NCBI RefSeq assembly: GCF_000376265.1
Contig: NZ_AQWU01000063.1
Span: 1 to 64,000 of the forward strand
Length of the DNA stretch: 64,000 nt
Direction of reading: 5' to 3'
Source: Thermus igniterrae ATCC 700962
GTDB taxonomy: Bacteria > Deinococcota > Deinococci > Deinococcales > Thermaceae
The notes beneath the pieces are model-generated. The model did not search any database. It saw only the letters and a list, made by a program, of their open reading frames with translations, and was not told the origin of the DNA. Both the position numbers and the translations under genes were made by a program. Within the stretch, counting starts at the first letter, position 1, and every line of letters starts with the position of its first letter. Below are positions 8,636-17,146 of this stretch, piece by piece.

Positions 8636-9073
8636 GGCCAGGCGTTCCCCCCGGCCCCCCCCGGCGGGGGCCAGGGTATACCCCTCCACCCAGAGGGGGT
8701 GGGGGACTTTGGGCAGGGCCTCGAGGTAGGCCAGAACCCCGGGATAGGACCCCTCCAGGGCAAGCTCTACCCGCCAGGCCCGCACCTCCCCCAGGCTCTC
8801 CGCCTCCCCCGGCTCCAGCCGCTTGAGGTCCAGCTCCCGGGCCGCCGCCAGGCGCAGGAGGGCCTCGTACACGGGGGGAAGCTCCTCGGCCGCCACCGGG
8901 GCCTGGGCCAGGGCCTGGGGGAGGCTACGGGTGAGGGCCTCGGCCTCCCGCTCCAGGGCCCGCACCTCGGCCCTGGCCCCCTGGTAGCGGGCGTAGGCCG
9001 AGGCCACCTCCCGGGCTCCCCAAAGGAGCACCGCCAGGGGAAGGACGAACCAGAGCCAGATAGGAGGCTTCAT
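8603..9073 (-). CDS. PilO/GspM-like inner-membrane assembly protein
   Basis: This 156-residue protein has one N-terminal membrane helix (PIWLWFVLPLAVLLW), a short coiled coil (residues 30-55) and a C-terminal ferredoxin-like region, the layout of PilO/GspM. It would pair with the PilN-like part of the fused gene at 11888 to form the inner-membrane alignment complex. It is the last gene of the pilus operon; its ATG overlaps the PilC stop (ATGA, 9070-9073). Sequence identity in this family is low, so the call rests on topology and context. Confidence 0.7.
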   Translation of the reverse strand: MKPPIWLWFVLPLAVLLWGAREVASAYARYQGARAEVRALEREAEALTRSLPQALAQAPVAAEELPPVYEALLRLAAARELDLKRLEPGEAESLGEVRAWRVELALEGSYPGVLAYLEALPKVPHPLWVEGYTLAPAGGGRGERLALDLTLRVLAP

Positions 9074-10260
9074 CGGCGCAGGATCCGGGAAAGGTCAAAG
9101 AGGGGTAGATACAAGGCCAAGGCGACCACCAGCATTATACCCCCGAGGAGAACGGTGAGCGCGGGCTCCAGGCTGGAGGAAAGGCGCTTCACCCCGTAGT
9201 CCACCTCCCGCTCCAGGTGGAAGGCCACCTGGTACAGCATGCGGTCCAGGCTCCCCGCTTCCTCCCCCACCAGGGCCAGGCGCACCACGATGGGGAGGAA
9301 GAGGGGCTCCCGGCTCATGGCGGCGCTCAGGGACTCCCCGCGGACCACCCGCTCCAGCACCCGGTCCAGGGCCTCGGCCAAGGCGGCGTTGCCCAACACG
9401 TTGCGGGTGGCCTCGAGGGCCTGGGTGATCAGCACCCCACCCTCGTAAAGGGTGGCCAGGGTGCGGGCAAAGCGGGCCATGGCCGCCTTGTGCAACACCG
9501 GCCCCACCAGGGGAAGCCGTAGGAGGAGGGCATCCAGGAGGCGGGCGCCCGCCGGGGTCTGGTGGAAACGGCGGAGAAAAAAGCCCAGGGCAAGGAGGAC
9601 CAGGAGGAGCCAAACCCCGTACTCGCGCACCAGGGAGGAGGCCCCCAGGATCAGGCGGGTGGGCCAGGGAAGCTCCACCCCCGCCGCCCCGTACAACCGG
9701 GCGAACACCGGGATGACGAAGAGGAGGAGCACGGCCACCACCAGGACCAAGACCGCCAGCACGAAGGAGGGGTAAAGGAGGGCGGTGCGTACCTTCTCCC
9801 GCAGGTCGTGGCTCCTGTCCAGATACTCGGCCACGCGCCGCAGGACCACCTCCAGGGCTCCGCCCACCTCCGCTGCCGCCACCAGGGCCCGGACCAGGGG
9901 GGGAAAGACCTCGGGGTAATGCCCCATGGCCTGGGCAAGCCCTTCCCCACCCTCCACCCGTTCCCGCACCCCCCGGGCCGCCTCCTTGAGGAGGGGATGG
10001 CGGCTTTCCAGGCTGAGGGTGTGCAGGGCCTGGGTCACGGGTACCCCCGCTTCCACCAGGGTGGCGAACTCCTCCATGAAGAGGACCAGCTCGGGCAAGG
10101 GCACCCGCCCCCGCAGGGGACGCCGTAGCCGCTCTAGGCGCAAGGGGTAGAGGCCCATCTCCCGCAGGCGCCGCCTCGCCCCCTGGGGGCTTTCTGCCTC
10201 CAACACCCCCCTATACACCCGCTCCCCCTTGGTGTCGGTGGCCTCGTAGAAAAAGCGCAT
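9070..10260 (-). CDS. PilC/GspF platform protein
   Basis: A 396-residue type II secretion F protein with two repeated T2SSF domains (about 60-185 and 265-390), each ending in a membrane segment, for example SFVLAVLVLVVAVLLLFVIP near 170 and LLGGIMLVVALALYLPLF at the C-terminus. It forms the rotor-like platform turned by the ATPase. The gene follows the ATPase by three bases and overlaps the PilO-like gene by four. The N-terminal residues (FFYEATDTKGERVYRG) are the usual PilC opening. Full length, no defects seen. Confidence 0.9.
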   Translation of the reverse strand: MRFFYEATDTKGERVYRGVLEAESPQGARRRLREMGLYPLRLERLRRPLRGRVPLPELVLFMEEFATLVEAGVPVTQALHTLSLESRHPLLKEAARGVRERVEGGEGLAQAMGHYPEVFPPLVRALVAAAEVGGALEVVLRRVAEYLDRSHDLREKVRTALLYPSFVLAVLVLVVAVLLLFVIPVFARLYGAAGVELPWPTRLILGASSLVREYGVWLLLVLLALGFFLRRFHQTPAGARLLDALLLRLPLVGPVLHKAAMARFARTLATLYEGGVLITQALEATRNVLGNAALAEALDRVLERVVRGESLSAAMSREPLFLPIVVRLALVGEEAGSLDRMLYQVAFHLEREVDYGVKRLSSSLEPALTVLLGGIMLVVALALYLPLFDLSRILRR

Positions 10261-10263
10261 GCC

Positions 10264-11910
10264 CTACTCCCAAAGCCCCAGCACCCGAAGGAGCTCCGCC
10301 CCGGTGGTGACCCCCGCCCGCACCTGCAAAAGCCCCACCCGCCGCAGGTCCCGGTGGCCCTTGAGCGCCGCCAGGCGCCGGAGCTCCTCTTCGGTACCCC
10401 CTTGGCCGAGGCGGTACAAGGATTCCCCGTCCGGGGCGTACACCTCGTAAAGGCCAAGCCGCCCCCGGTAGCCCGTCCCCCGGCAGTAGGGGCATCCCTC
10501 CCCCCGCATCTCCTCTGCCGGGGCCTCCTCGGCGAAGAAGAGGCGGGCCTCCTGGGAAAGGGGTGCGGGCCTGGCGCACTGGGGGCAGACCCGCCGCACC
10601 AGGCGCTGGGCCACGGTGCCGATCAGGGTGGAGGCCAGCAGGTGCCGCTCCGCCCCCATCTCCAGAAGCCGGGTGACGGCGGCGATGGCGTCGTTGGCGT
10701 GCAGGGTGGCCAGCACCAGGTGCCCGGTGAGGGCCGCCCTGAGGGCGGTGTCCAGGGTCTCGGTGTCCCGCACCTCCCCCACCAGGATCACGTCGGGGTC
10801 CAGCCGCAGCACGCTTTTCAGGGCCTCGGCGAAGGTGAGGCCGATCTTGGGCTGGACGGGAATCTGCACCACCCCCTCCAGGGGAAACTCCACCGGGTCC
10901 TCAATGGTCACGAAGGTCTTTTCCCTGGTGTAGAGCTGTTCTAAGGCCGCGTAGAGGGTGGTGGTCTTGCCGCTGCCCGTGGGGCCGGTGACGAACAGGA
11001 TGCCGTAAGGCCGCAGAAGGAGCCTACGGAAGCGGTCCAGCTCCTCAGGGAGCATGCCCAGCTGGGCAAGCCCCAGCCGCACCCCGGTGGGGTAGATGAT
11101 GCGCAGGGTGAGCTTTTCCCCGTGAAGTGTGCCCACGGAGGCCGCCCGCACCTCGTAGCGCCGGCCCTCAAAGGTGAAGGTGAAGTGCCCGTCCTGGGGA
11201 CGGCGCCGCTCGGCGATGTCCATGCCGGCCAGGACCTTGTAGCGGGCGGTGAGGGGGGCCTCGAGGTCTTTGGGAAGCCGCTCCAGCTCCTGCATCACCC
11301 CGTCCACCCGGGCCCGCACCGCCAGGTGGGTCTCCTCCGGGTCCAGGTGGAGGTCGCTGGCCGAAAGGGCGATGGCCCGCTCCAGGAGGGCCTGGGCCAA
11401 ACGCACCGCCGGCATGGCCTCGAGGGTGAGGTCCAGCTCCGCCGCCAGGTCCTCCGGCCCCTCCTCCCGTTGCGGCCTGGCCTGCTCGGCCAGGAGGCGG
11501 TCCAAGGCCTCCAGAATCTCCCGGTCGGGGGCCAGGTAGGGCACGATCTCCTTGCCGGTAAGGAACCGGAGCTCGTCCAGCAGGGCGAGATCAGAGGGAT
11601 GGGCCATGGCCACGTGGAGGCGGCCCCCCTCCAGCCGGAAGGGCAACACCCGCCTCTCCCGGGCAAAACGGGCGTCCAGCAGGGCCAAGGCTGCCGGGTC
11701 TGGGGCAAGCTCCCCCACGCGCACCAGGGGGGCTTTCTGCTGGTCCGCCAGGGCCCGCATCAGGTCCTCCTCCCGCACATACCCCCGGCGGAGGAGGACC
11801 TGCCCCAGGAGGTCCCCGGTGCGGGCCTGCTCCTCCAAAGCCGCCTGGAGCTGGTCCTCCGTCAGGTAGCCAAGCCGCAGGAGAAGCTCACCGAGCTTGG
11901 GCCTTGACAA
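10264..11910 (-). CDS. PilB/GspE assembly ATPase with single MshEN-like domain
   Basis: A 548-residue hexameric secretion ATPase. It has Walker A GPTGSGKTTTL, Asp box TIEDPVEF, Walker B LDPDVILVGEVRD, the His box LATLHANDA and a tetracysteine zinc motif (CPQC and CPYC). Residues 4-60 carry two MshEN-type repeats (KLGELLLRLGYLTEDQLQAAL, then LLGQVLLRRGY), a fold known to bind c-di-GMP. It is much shorter than the T. thermophilus PilF ATPase, which has three such domains. TTG 11910 is chosen because GGAGGTGG precedes it; ATG 11928 has no ribosome-binding site. It overlaps the upstream gene by 23 bases. Confidence 0.9.
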   Translation of the reverse strand: MSRPKLGELLLRLGYLTEDQLQAALEEQARTGDLLGQVLLRRGYVREEDLMRALADQQKAPLVRVGELAPDPAALALLDARFARERRVLPFRLEGGRLHVAMAHPSDLALLDELRFLTGKEIVPYLAPDREILEALDRLLAEQARPQREEGPEDLAAELDLTLEAMPAVRLAQALLERAIALSASDLHLDPEETHLAVRARVDGVMQELERLPKDLEAPLTARYKVLAGMDIAERRRPQDGHFTFTFEGRRYEVRAASVGTLHGEKLTLRIIYPTGVRLGLAQLGMLPEELDRFRRLLLRPYGILFVTGPTGSGKTTTLYAALEQLYTREKTFVTIEDPVEFPLEGVVQIPVQPKIGLTFAEALKSVLRLDPDVILVGEVRDTETLDTALRAALTGHLVLATLHANDAIAAVTRLLEMGAERHLLASTLIGTVAQRLVRRVCPQCARPAPLSQEARLFFAEEAPAEEMRGEGCPYCRGTGYRGRLGLYEVYAPDGESLYRLGQGGTEEELRRLAALKGHRDLRRVGLLQVRAGVTTGAELLRVLGLWE

Positions 11911-13078
11911 CCTCCACCTCCCACGCATAGACCGGGGGCGAACCCGCCTCCTCCCGCACCCCCCTCACCTGGCCCCCGAGCCGGCGGGCCAGGAGGAGGG
12001 GGGCGTAGGGGTCCAGGGCCTTTCCCTGGAGGGAAAGCCGTCCCTCCTCGGCCCGAAGCCCGGTGAGCCAAAGGGTCTCCGGCTTTTCCGAGGCCACCTT
12101 CAGGACCTGTTCCAGCCCTACCCCTCGAGGCCGGGCCGGCTGGAAGGCCTGGGCCCGAAGCAGGGCCACTTCCTGCCGCAGGGCCTCGGCCCGCCGCTTT
12201 TCCCCTGCCAGGCGGCTTTCCAAAAGCCCCTTGCCCACCAACCCCCCGGCGAAGAAGAGGGCCGCCAGGAAGACCGCCAGCTGAGCCTCCCGGGGAAGCC
12301 GCTCCCCCAAGGCCCTTCGGCGGGGGCGCAGGTCCAGGGCCAGCTCCTTGGCCAGGAGGCGGGGGCTAGCCCCCAGCTCCAGGGGTACCCGCTGCTCCAC
12401 CCGTTCGGCGGGAAGGCCCGGGGGCACGGGCGGGGGGGTGGGCAGGCCCAAAAGCCAGGCCTCCTCCACCCTCCCGCCTCCGCCGAAAAGACTCAGGGAA
12501 CGGGCCACCTCCTCCGCCAAGGCCTCATTCCCCGCATCGGCGGGCAGGGTGAGGTAGCGGAAGCCCTGGAGCACCCCCCCCTCGAAGAGGGCCACGGTGT
12601 GGCTCAGGTTCTCCAGGACCAAGAGGCGCCCCGCCCGGCTTTGCCCCAGGGCGTAACGCCAGAGGACCAGGGGAAGGGGTTCTATGCGCGCGGGCCGCAA
12701 CCGGGCAAGGAGGCGCGCCGCCTTCAGGGGCAGGGCGGCGAAGAGCACCCGTACCCGGCGCTCGTCCTCGGGGGCCACCAGCAGGTAATCCGCCAGGAGC
12801 TCCTCCCCAGCGAAGCGGGGACTGCGCTCCGCTTCCGCCAGCACCGCCTCTTCCAGGGGAAACCCCGGAAGGCTAGGGAAGGGTTGGAGCCTGAGCAAGG
12901 CGAACTCCGGCCCCAGGCCCAGGTAGGCCCCCTTTCCCCCAAGCCCCCGCAGATGATGGAGAAGGCGCTCGTACCGGGGCTGCCCCTCCTCCCCTACCAG
13001 ATCGGAAGCGGGAAAGCTTTCCACCTCGCCTTCACGAAGGCGCAGGATGCGTTCTCGGGTGGCCAAAAGAAGGGTCAT
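11888..13078 (-). CDS. Fused PilM-PilN-like (GspL-like) assembly protein
   Basis: In this 396-residue protein, residues 1-230 look like the actin-like cytoplasmic domain of PilM/GspL (LLVLENLSHTVALFEGG), residues 258-280 are a membrane helix (AVFLAALFFAGGLVGKGLL), then comes a short coiled coil and a C-terminal ferredoxin-like PilN domain (ETLWLTGLRAEEGRLSLQG). One polypeptide thus replaces the separate PilM and PilN of standard type IV pili, as GspL does in type II secretion. It sits between the minor pilins and the ATPase that its cytoplasmic half should contact. Confidence 0.75.
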   Translation of the reverse strand: MTLLLATRERILRLREGEVESFPASDLVGEEGQPRYERLLHHLRGLGGKGAYLGLGPEFALLRLQPFPSLPGFPLEEAVLAEAERSPRFAGEELLADYLLVAPEDERRVRVLFAALPLKAARLLARLRPARIEPLPLVLWRYALGQSRAGRLLVLENLSHTVALFEGGVLQGFRYLTLPADAGNEALAEEVARSLSLFGGGGRVEEAWLLGLPTPPPVPPGLPAERVEQRVPLELGASPRLLAKELALDLRPRRRALGERLPREAQLAVFLAALFFAGGLVGKGLLESRLAGEKRRAEALRQEVALLRAQAFQPARPRGVGLEQVLKVASEKPETLWLTGLRAEEGRLSLQGKALDPYAPLLLARRLGGQVRGVREEAGSPPVYAWEVEVVKAQAR

Positions 13079-13096
13079 GGCCGGGCTAGGTACAGT

Positions 13097-13645
13097 CTAA
13101 CCGCTACGCAAGGCCACCACCAAGGGTGGGAAGCGGTGGTCCTTCCCTCCCACCCGCAGGGTGAGGCCCTTCCCCGCCAGGCTGGCCAGGTCACAAGGGG
13201 CGTCCATGAACCCTACCGTCCTGGGATCGCTCGGGTCGTCGTAGCAGAAGGCGGCAAAGGGCAGGAGGGCAGGGGCCAGGAGGTTCTGGAAAACCCCCGT
13301 AGGGCTGGTGCAACTTCCCGTCCACTGCCGCCTCTCTAGGGCCTGGGTGGGCCCCAGGCGGTACTGGACGCAGACCGGGCTTCCCGCATACTGAACCTCG
13401 GCGATAAACCCCCCTGCGGTGGGGCTCTGCCCCGAGACCGCCACAATCCCCGTGGGGGTAACCCCCCTCAGCTCCTGCCCCAGGCGGTCCCGCAGGTCCT
13501 GGGCCAGGGCCTGGGCCTGGAGGGAGGAAGCCTCCCCCTGCGTGCGCACCCCCGAGAGGAACAGGGTGGAGAGGGCAAGCCCCAAAACCCCCAAAAGGAC
13601 CAAGACCATGGCCAGCTCCACCAGGGAAACGCCTCGAGGCCCCAT
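13097..13645 (-). CDS. Prepilin-like protein (PilW/GspJ-like)
   Basis: A 182-residue minor pilin. It has a class III signal PRG|VSLVELAMVLVLLGVLGLAL with Glu at +5, so cleavage by a prepilin peptidase is expected after Gly5. The rest is a small globular domain with four cysteines. Size and operon place suit a PilW/GspJ-type priming pseudopilin. ATG 13645 directly follows the upstream stop (TAG then ATG), so translation is coupled. Confidence 0.75.
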   Translation of the reverse strand: MGPRGVSLVELAMVLVLLGVLGLALSTLFLSGVRTQGEASSLQAQALAQDLRDRLGQELRGVTPTGIVAVSGQSPTAGGFIAEVQYAGSPVCVQYRLGPTQALERRQWTGSCTSPTGVFQNLLAPALLPFAAFCYDDPSDPRTVGFMDAPCDLASLAGKGLTLRVGGKDHRFPPLVVALRSG

Positions 13646-14380
13646 CTACCACCCCACCGAACACGAAACCGTATACGTGGTCGGGTTATTGCCTTGGCCC
13701 ACGAAAAGCTGCAGGGTAAAGGTGTAGTTGCCGGACCGCAGAGCTCGGTTAAAGACAAACTCCAGGGTCTGGCTGCCGAAAACCAGGCTCTGGCTCAGGG
13801 AGATCTGGGTCCCCTTCTTCACCCCTCTGTTGTTACTCCAAAGCTGGGTGGTCCCCGAGTAGACCGCCGTCACCTTCTTGTTCCCCTCGCCGTTCCAGAG
13901 GAGGGCGATGCGGTTGGTGGTCACCGAGGTACCTGTGTTGTTCACCGCCATGCGCAGGCGGGTAGCCGAAACCTTCTGGCAGGTAGCGGAAAAGTTGGGG
14001 CTGGGCGGGGGTGGAGGCGGGGAGCCCTCCCAGGCCACCCGGGTAAGGAAAAATACCTCCCCCGGGGAAGCGGTGGCGTCCTCAAAGCGGTAGGTGACCG
14101 CGGAAGCCGTCATGTTGGAGGGAGGGGTCAGGGAAAGCCGGGCCGGTTGCTGGCAGACCCGATAGGTCCTGTCCCCCAGCTGCACGGAGGCGGTGCTGGG
14201 GCAGGCAGGAGGGGAAAACCCGGCTTCCAAAAGGGTCTCGGCGGCCTGGAGCACCTCCTCCCTTGGCTCAATGTTGCTCCCGGCCTGCAGGGTCTGGGAA
14301 AGGGACAAGACCACATACGCCGCCGCCCCCACCAGGACCAGGGCCAAGGCCACCTCCACCAGGGTAAACCCCTGCCTCAC
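13646..14380 (-). CDS. Prepilin-like protein (PilV-like, large)
   Basis: This 244-residue protein begins with a class III signal MRQG|FTLVEVALALVLVGAAAYV (Glu +5). After the helix comes a globular region with a proline run (SPPPPPPSPN, about residue 124) and an Asn/Thr-rich C-terminal half that looks like an extracellular beta domain. It is larger than a usual PilV/GspI. It may be a tip pilin with a binding domain; that is inference. Its ATG overlaps the upstream PilX-like stop by four bases. Confidence 0.75.
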   Translation of the reverse strand: MRQGFTLVEVALALVLVGAAAYVVLSLSQTLQAGSNIEPREEVLQAAETLLEAGFSPPACPSTASVQLGDRTYRVCQQPARLSLTPPSNMTASAVTYRFEDATASPGEVFFLTRVAWEGSPPPPPPSPNFSATCQKVSATRLRMAVNNTGTSVTTNRIALLWNGEGNKKVTAVYSGTTQLWSNNRGVKKGTQISLSQSLVFGSQTLEFVFNRALRSGNYTFTLQLFVGQGNNPTTYTVSCSVGW

Positions 14381-14826
14381 GGGAGCACCTCCCAGGAAAG
14401 GATGGTCTGGTCGGTGGTGCGGTAGGTAAACCGCACCCAGCGGATGGTGCCATCCTTGGTCTTACCCAGGGCCCAAAGGTTCACAGAAGTGCCTCCCGAC
14501 AGGGAAGGCGCCGTGCAGTCCGCAGGCTGGGCCGTGGCGTAGGTGTAACACCCCACGTAGTCCGGGGAAGCAGGCCCGCAGGTGGTACCCGTCCCCTGGC
14601 ACACATAGACCACCGAGCCTGCGCTGGGATTGTTGGGGTTCACGTCCAGACGGGCGATGGCCTCTTGGGCCCCGGCCTCGGCCAGGTACAGGGCCTGCAA
14701 AGATGAGCTTGAGGTGAGCCCCCGCTCGGCGTTGAGCCGAGCCAGGAGGGAGTAGGGCAGGACCAGCACTCCCAGGAAGAGCAGGACCAGGGCCGTGATC
14801 AGCAGGACATACCCCGAAGAGCGCAT
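14377..14826 (-). CDS. PilX/GspK-like minor pilin
   Basis: A 149-residue protein with an N-terminal hydrophobic helix SSGYVLLITALVLLFLGVLVL. Position +5 after the Gly is Ile rather than Glu, as in GspK-type proteins that cap the pilus tip. The LYLAEAGAQEAI segment is typical of the PilX N-terminal family. ATG 14826 lies 8 bases after GGGGGAG; TTG 14832 is the alternative but is spaced too close. It is part of the pilin block, overlapping the next gene by four bases. Confidence 0.75.
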   Translation of the reverse strand: MRSSGYVLLITALVLLFLGVLVLPYSLLARLNAERGLTSSSSLQALYLAEAGAQEAIARLDVNPNNPSAGSVVYVCQGTGTTCGPASPDYVGCYTYATAQPADCTAPSLSGGTSVNLWALGKTKDGTIRWVRFTYRTTDQTILSWEVLP

Positions 14827-14828
14827 CT

Positions 14829-15278
14829 TCAAAACTCCCCCTGGCAGTAGTCGGCTATGCCTGAGGTATAGGGCCGGAAGACCACGATTTGGGCCTGAGG
14901 GTCCAAGGGGCTTCCGGCCTTGGCCAACTCCCCCAAAGGGTTGTAGCCGTCCATGCAGTACTCCCGGCCGGGACGGTAGCGGAGCACCACCTGATAGTTG
15001 TAATCATCGTAGGGATTGCGCTTGAGGAAGGGTTCCTCCCAGACGTCCTTTTTGTAGGGGGAGTCCAAACCGTCCCACACCTCGTCCAGGGTGGGGGGAC
15101 GGCCAAGCTTCACCGTGAGGATGCGCACCGTGGAGTTGAGGGCGGCCAGGGTCTGGCGGGCCGCCGCCCGTTCGGCTTCCAGGGTCAGGTCCACAAACCG
15201 GGGCACGGCCACTGCGGCCAACAGGCCGAGGACCACCAGGACCACCGCCAACTCCACCAAGGTAAAGCCCCTTCGCAT
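14829..15278 (-). CDS. Type IV pilin-like protein
   Basis: A 149-residue prepilin with MRRG|FTLVELAVVLVVLGLLAAVAVP, Glu +5, and the pilin-typical PRFVDLT after the helix. The globular part contains YKKDVWEEPFLKRNPYD and two cysteines, resembling GspG-type major pseudopilins with a calcium-site-like loop (not verified). The gene follows the pilin at 15289 with a 10-base gap. It could be a second structural or a minor pilin. Confidence 0.8.
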   Translation of the reverse strand: MRRGFTLVELAVVLVVLGLLAAVAVPRFVDLTLEAERAAARQTLAALNSTVRILTVKLGRPPTLDEVWDGLDSPYKKDVWEEPFLKRNPYDDYNYQVVLRYRPGREYCMDGYNPLGELAKAGSPLDPQAQIVVFRPYTSGIADYCQGEF

Positions 15279-15288
15279 GCCCTCCTCC

Positions 15289-15717
15289 TCAGTCTAGGGT
15301 ATCCGGGTGCCCCCGCAGGCAACGAATGGGCACGGTGACGGTGGTGGCGCTCACCGCGATGATAAAGGTCTGGCAGGCCTCGTCGGCGTAGAGGTAGGCC
15401 AGGCGCTCCCCAGCGTTGCAGAGGGCGTTGCCGTTGTGGTCCCAGTAGGCCACGGTGGTGCCGGAAGGACAGCTGGAAGAAAGCCTGAGGGGCGTGGGGT
15501 TGCCCATCAAGTTTTTGAGCTCGTTCCAGGTGGGGACCGTGCGATTCTGGACCAGATGCATGGCGTAGGCCGAACGCAGGTTGCGCAGGGTCTCCTGCCT
15601 CTGGGCCCTCTGCGCCTCCTCTTGAAGCGCCACATACCGGGGCACAAGGGCTGCGGTGAGGACCCCCACCAGGAGCAACACCAGGGCTAGCTCAGCCAAG
15701 GTGAACCCCTTAGCCAT
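15289..15717 (-). CDS. Type IV pilin-like protein
   Basis: A 142-residue prepilin with MAKG|FTLAELALVLLLVGVLTAALVP, Glu +5, followed by PRYVALQEEAQRAQRQETLRNLRSAYAMHLVQN, which aligns with the start of the major pilin at 17147. Four cysteines lie in the C-terminal domain, enough for two disulfides. The gene begins inside the end of the O-antigen-ligase gene (31-base overlap). It is likely a minor or alternative major pilin. Confidence 0.8.
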   Translation of the reverse strand: MAKGFTLAELALVLLLVGVLTAALVPRYVALQEEAQRAQRQETLRNLRSAYAMHLVQNRTVPTWNELKNLMGNPTPLRLSSSCPSGTTVAYWDHNGNALCNAGERLAYLYADEACQTFIIAVSATTVTVPIRCLRGHPDTLD

Positions 15718-17144
15718 ACCTCCTCCCCGGTGAACAGGGCTCCCAAGGCCAAGAGGGCCAGGGGCGTCACGTGCACGCTATCGTACCAGGTAAGCCCGTA
15801 GGCCAGGTACCCCGCCAACATCAGGGCCCAGGGGAGCTTCGGCCAGGAAGAGGCGGCCAACCCCAGCCCAAGCCAGAACAGGTAGGCCACCCCTCCCAGG
15901 AGGCCCACGGAAAGCAGGAGGTCTAGGAGGAGGTTATGGGCCTTGGCGAAGGGGGAAGGGGCGAGGAGGCGCTGGCCCTGGGAGTCTTCCAGGTAAATCA
16001 GGCGGTCCTCTCCCAAAACCACCCGCACCGGAGGCCGAAGAGCCACGGGCAGGCGGTGGTGGTCCGCCCCATTCCAATCCACCGCATAGGGATAGGCCCG
16101 GGCATACCCGTCAAATCCCCAGCCGAGAAGGGGCCGCACGGGAAGAGCCTGAACAGCCGTACGCCAAAGTTCCAGGCGGCCTGAGGAGTACGCATCCGTT
16201 TGGGAAAGGGAAAGCCCTAGTTCCGGAAAGCGCCGGGTCTCATACAGGCCAACCTGTCCGGCCCCCCAGTACAACCCGTAGGTGAAGCCCCCTACGGCCA
16301 GAAGGCCCAGGGCAGGGAGAAACGCCGGGGATCGCCGCCAGGCAAGGAAAAAGGCCAGGGCCACCAGGGGACCCCAAAGGGCCAACCACCCTCCCCGGGT
16401 CTGGGTGAACCAGAGGGCGAGGGCAGCCAGGGTAAAGAGAAGGAGAAGGCTCCCGCGGGGCCTTTGCAGGTAGAGCCCGGCGGCGAAAAGCCCGAGGAGG
16501 GCCAAAACGCCGGCCGCATGGCCCCGATGAGAGGTGAGGCCGATGGGCATCTGTGCCCGGTGGACCCCGGAAGCCGTGGCATCCGGGTTCTCGTAGCAGT
16601 CGGTTTGGGCCGCGTCAAAGCAACGGACATAGGTCTGGCCCTGGGTCGCGGTGTAGTCCAGCCTCCAGTCCCAGACTTGGGGGAAGATGGCTAGAGCATG
16701 CAGGCCCAAGGCCAGAAGGAGGGCCCTGGCAATACCCTGGGGGGAAAGGACACCCGCTTCCAGGGCCAGAAACACGGCCCAGGAGAAGGCCACGCCCAGG
16801 GCCCAGAAACGTAGCCCATCGCCCACGCTGGGGTAGCCCGTCCAGCTCCAGATGGGCTGGGGGGAAAGGAAGGTGGCGGCCGCACCGGCAAGGATAAACC
16901 CCGCCGAGGCCAAAAGAGGCCAAAGGACGCCCCTATTTAGGGGAAAAGCCCGCCTCTGCCCCCGTAAAAGAATGCCCACCAGGGCCCCCAAGGCGAATAG
17001 GGCCATGCCCCACTCCCGGGGGGCATTCCAGACCTCCTCGTGTCCCCGGCCCCAGGGATTCAGGCCGGCGAGGGCGAGCACCAGGGCCAAAAACAAAACC
17101 CCCTCGAGGGGGGAAGGCCTCGAGGGGGCTAGGGATTGGCCCAT
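15687..17144 (-). CDS. O-antigen ligase / pilin O-oligosaccharyltransferase-like membrane protein
   Basis: A 485-residue protein with about 11 membrane helices and a Wzy_C (O-antigen ligase) core: THRG-like SHRGHAAG (about 210), TQTRGGW (about 250), SGRLELWRTAVQALPVRPLLGWGFDGY (about 325) and AHNLLLDLLLSVGLLGG near 408. A large periplasmic loop lies between about 325 and 405. Position between the major pilin (2-base gap) and the next pilin strongly suggests a PglL/TfpO-type ligase that glycosylates pilin; a lipopolysaccharide-type role is the alternative. Two CCTCGAGG octamers lie 16 bases apart near its start. Confidence 0.75.
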   Translation of the reverse strand: MGQSLAPSRPSPLEGVLFLALVLALAGLNPWGRGHEEVWNAPREWGMALFALGALVGILLRGQRRAFPLNRGVLWPLLASAGFILAGAAATFLSPQPIWSWTGYPSVGDGLRFWALGVAFSWAVFLALEAGVLSPQGIARALLLALGLHALAIFPQVWDWRLDYTATQGQTYVRCFDAAQTDCYENPDATASGVHRAQMPIGLTSHRGHAAGVLALLGLFAAGLYLQRPRGSLLLLFTLAALALWFTQTRGGWLALWGPLVALAFFLAWRRSPAFLPALGLLAVGGFTYGLYWGAGQVGLYETRRFPELGLSLSQTDAYSSGRLELWRTAVQALPVRPLLGWGFDGYARAYPYAVDWNGADHHRLPVALRPPVRVVLGEDRLIYLEDSQGQRLLAPSPFAKAHNLLLDLLLSVGLLGGVAYLFWLGLGLAASSWPKLPWALMLAGYLAYGLTWYDSVHVTPLALLALGALFTGEEVWLRGSPWLS

Positions 17145-17146
17145 AC

